Source of the DNA: Acidobacteriaceae bacterium
GTDB taxonomy: Bacteria > Acidobacteriota > Terriglobia > Terriglobales > Acidobacteriaceae
Direction: 5' to 3'
DNA: 7,021 bases
Assembly: GCA_003165455.1 (NCBI GenBank)
Contig: PLUJ01000163.1
Location: 6,782 to 13,802 of the forward strand
Positions 5,487 through 7,021 of the stretch are shown one piece after another; position 1 is the first letter of the stretch, and the number at the start of each line of letters is the position of its first letter. The notes beneath the pieces are model-generated. The model saw only the letters and a program-made list of their open reading frames with translations. It was not told where the DNA came from and ran no database searches. Both the position numbers and the translations under genes were made by a program.

Positions 5487-7021
5487 ATGAAGACCGTCGA
5501 AAAGTTCGCCGCGGGACTTGCAGAAGTGCCTTCTGACGTTGCGCGAACGCCTCGTTTCATTCGCTATGCGACTCCTCTTTTTGTTCTGTGGGCACTCTGG
5601 CTAACGGCCGAGTATTGGTCATTTGGTTCCAACTCGTATGTCCGGCTGCACAATATCGCGGATGAGTCGTTGCCCCAACTGATTGCGCTCAAGGCAAACT
5701 TTCTGCATCGGATGTTCGGCAGGTGGAACCCGTTTTGGTCATCGGGCGCAGACCGCGCGGCCCTTCCATTTAGCCGGGACATGGATGTAGTTCCGTTCTT
5801 GATCCTTCCGGGCTGGCTTGCATACGCGACGGTTAGTTTCCTTCAGCGCTTGGTCGCAGGACTGTTCACCTTTCGGCTGTTGCAGAGACGTATGGGCGTT
5901 AGTCCATGGCCTGCGCTGTACGCATCTCTGGCGTATTCACTTTTTGCTCAACCGTTGCTCGACCGGGGCTGGACCGGGTTTGCGCTTTTCGATTACCTTG
6001 CGGTTCCCGGCATTCCCTTCGTGCTCTGGCTCCTATCCGGCATACAGGCGGAGCGGCGCAACTGGTCGGTCTTGCTGGCAGTGCTCGCCGGTCTGTGGCT
6101 GGGTTTTGCGGGGAGTTTGCACATTAGCCTGTTTGTTGGACCCCTGGTGATCTATTGGTCCGCCGCGATATGTCCCCGCCGCGAGAGCGCCTTCTGGCGG
6201 CACCTCCTGGTATTTTTTCTCACGTGGGGCGTTATCGCCGTCTTCGTCAACGCGCCGCTGCTTGGGTTGGCTCGTGACTCCACCAGGTACACCTACCAAC
6301 TGGGATCGATCTGGGCAATTGGCGTAATGCCTCTGATTGTGGGCGTCGTCGGGTGGTTGCTGGCTGAGATTGTTCCGGTCATCCTGATCGGTATTGGACT
6401 GAGTTCATGCCGCTTCCGTAGCCGTCGACTGAATGCCCTTCTCGCAGCCATCGCGTTCTGTCTCTTTGTCGGCTCTTCATACGACACTGTCGCTGAGGCG
6501 CTCCGCACGAAGTTGCCGTTTCTTCGCGCGTTCAACTTCGGGCGCATCAACCTGTTGCTTCCGTTTTTGTTCCTGGTGGCGGCTGCCGTCGCTCTTGACG
6601 AATTCTCAGACCGCTCAACCGTGGCGTTGCAAAAGGATGGAGTCCGCCGGTACAGTGTCCCACTCGTCGCCCTGGTCTCGACCGTTCTGGTCGGCGTGGT
6701 TGGCTGGGAATCCCTTCAGGTGAAGACGCAGACCTTGCGTGACATGCTGGATGGTCACAACTATCGCGCCTACTACCTGAATCCGGATCTACAGCGTCTG
6801 GCGGAAGAAACTTCTGCCGCGCCGCCATTTCGAGTGGCCACGGTTGCGACGGGTTCGAAGTTCCCTTCGCCGGACTTCCCCCCTGGAGCCTTATGGGCTT
6901 ATGGCTTCGAAACCGCGGATGGTTTTCTCAATCTTCAGCCAAAGCGTTATCACGATTTTTGGGAGTACGTGATTGGCCCACTCATGGCCTCCGATGAAGG
7001 CGTTTACCATTGGGTCCATGA
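5487..7021 (+). CDS. Large polytopic membrane protein, YfhO/GT-C-like (runs off right edge)
   Basis: The frame is open from ATG 5487 to the edge (511 codons visible, no stop), so the C-terminus is missing. GAGGAA at 5472-5477 is a good ribosome-binding site. The first ~27 residues are cytoplasmic. Hydrophobic segments appear near 27-42, 101-117, 121-131, 142-157, 168-184, 194-208, 210-227, 238-258, 275-291, 293-306, 316-330, 354-370 and 391-407, about thirteen spans. From about 408 a hydrophilic, presumably extracytoplasmic domain begins, which contains KRYHDFWEYVIGP. The first loop has HNIADESLPQL with the acidic pair D59-E60, and D98/D100 follow. GT-C glycosyltransferases place catalytic acidic residues in the same loop. 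The overall plan recalls YfhO-related proteins and the DUF6044/YkoS group, which act on glycans or are uncharacterised. Together with ugd-uxs this suggests a role in glycan transfer or modification at the membrane. The family assignment is from pattern memory and is moderate at best. Confidence 0.75.
   Translation, partial: MKTVEKFAAGLAEVPSDVARTPRFIRYATPLFVLWALWLTAEYWSFGSNSYVRLHNIADESLPQLIALKANFLHRMFGRWNPFWSSGADRAALPFSRDMDVVPFLILPGWLAYATVSFLQRLVAGLFTFRLLQRRMGVSPWPALYASLAYSLFAQPLLDRGWTGFALFDYLAVPGIPFVLWLLSGIQAERRNWSVLLAVLAGLWLGFAGSLHISLFVGPLVIYWSAAICPRRESAFWRHLLVFFLTWGVIAVFVNAPLLGLARDSTRYTYQLGSIWAIGVMPLIVGVVGWLLAEIVPVILIGIGLSSCRFRSRRLNALLAAIAFCLFVGSSYDTVAEALRTKLPFLRAFNFGRINLLLPFLFLVAAAVALDEFSDRSTVALQKDGVRRYSVPLVALVSTVLVGVVGWESLQVKTQTLRDMLDGHNYRAYYLNPDLQRLAEETSAAPPFRVATVATGSKFPSPDFPPGALWAYGFETADGFLNLQPKRYHDFWEYVIGPLMASDEGVYHWVH

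Noticed and set aside
5818..6723. Several open frames of 73-110 codons on both strands inside the membrane-protein gene
   Set aside because: They lie wholly within the long open frame starting at 5487, which has a ribosome-binding site and a clear transmembrane pattern.

Overview
The window looks like part of a surface- or exopolysaccharide locus from a GC-rich soil-type bacterium. The strongly C-ending codons of the sugar-nucleotide genes, the NusG-family antiterminator and the form of the Ugd enzyme suggest Acidobacteriota. That placement is inference from style, since there is no rRNA or other marker gene here. No rRNA, tRNA, CRISPR array, transposase or IS end was seen.

Left block, minus strand (1-2409). 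Read in its own direction this block holds an FAD-dependent monooxygenase-like oxidoreductase (2409 to 1207), a 353-base AT-richer spacer, a specialised NusG paralogue of the UpxY/RfaH/LoaP type (853 to 206), and, six bases further on, the start of a small protein whose visible end resembles a Fis-type helix-turn-helix. That last gene leaves the window at base 1. A good sigma-70-type promoter (TTGACA, 17 bp, CATAAT) lies at 2497-2525 and points into the FAD gene. Two 9-bp direct repeats sit just behind its -35 box. The spacer before nusG has two inverted repeats close to the start, one touching the ribosome-binding site.

Right block, plus strand (2916-7021). UDP-glucose 6-dehydrogenase (2916-4325) and UDP-glucuronate decarboxylase (4322-5281) overlap by ATGA. 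Together they would turn UDP-glucose into UDP-glucuronate and then UDP-xylose, precursors for a polysaccharide. After a 205-base gap, a large multi-spanning membrane protein begins at 5487 and runs off the right edge. It resembles YfhO/GT-C-like proteins and may act in glycan transfer or export.

The 505-base gap between the two blocks (2410-2915) separates divergent transcription units. It probably holds promoters for both and contains no convincing gene. The most unusual detail is a run of seven A residues at the very end of ugd, placed as an A_AAA_AAA slippery site with uxs in the -1 frame, so frameshifting or polymerase slippage could make a Ugd-Uxs fusion protein.
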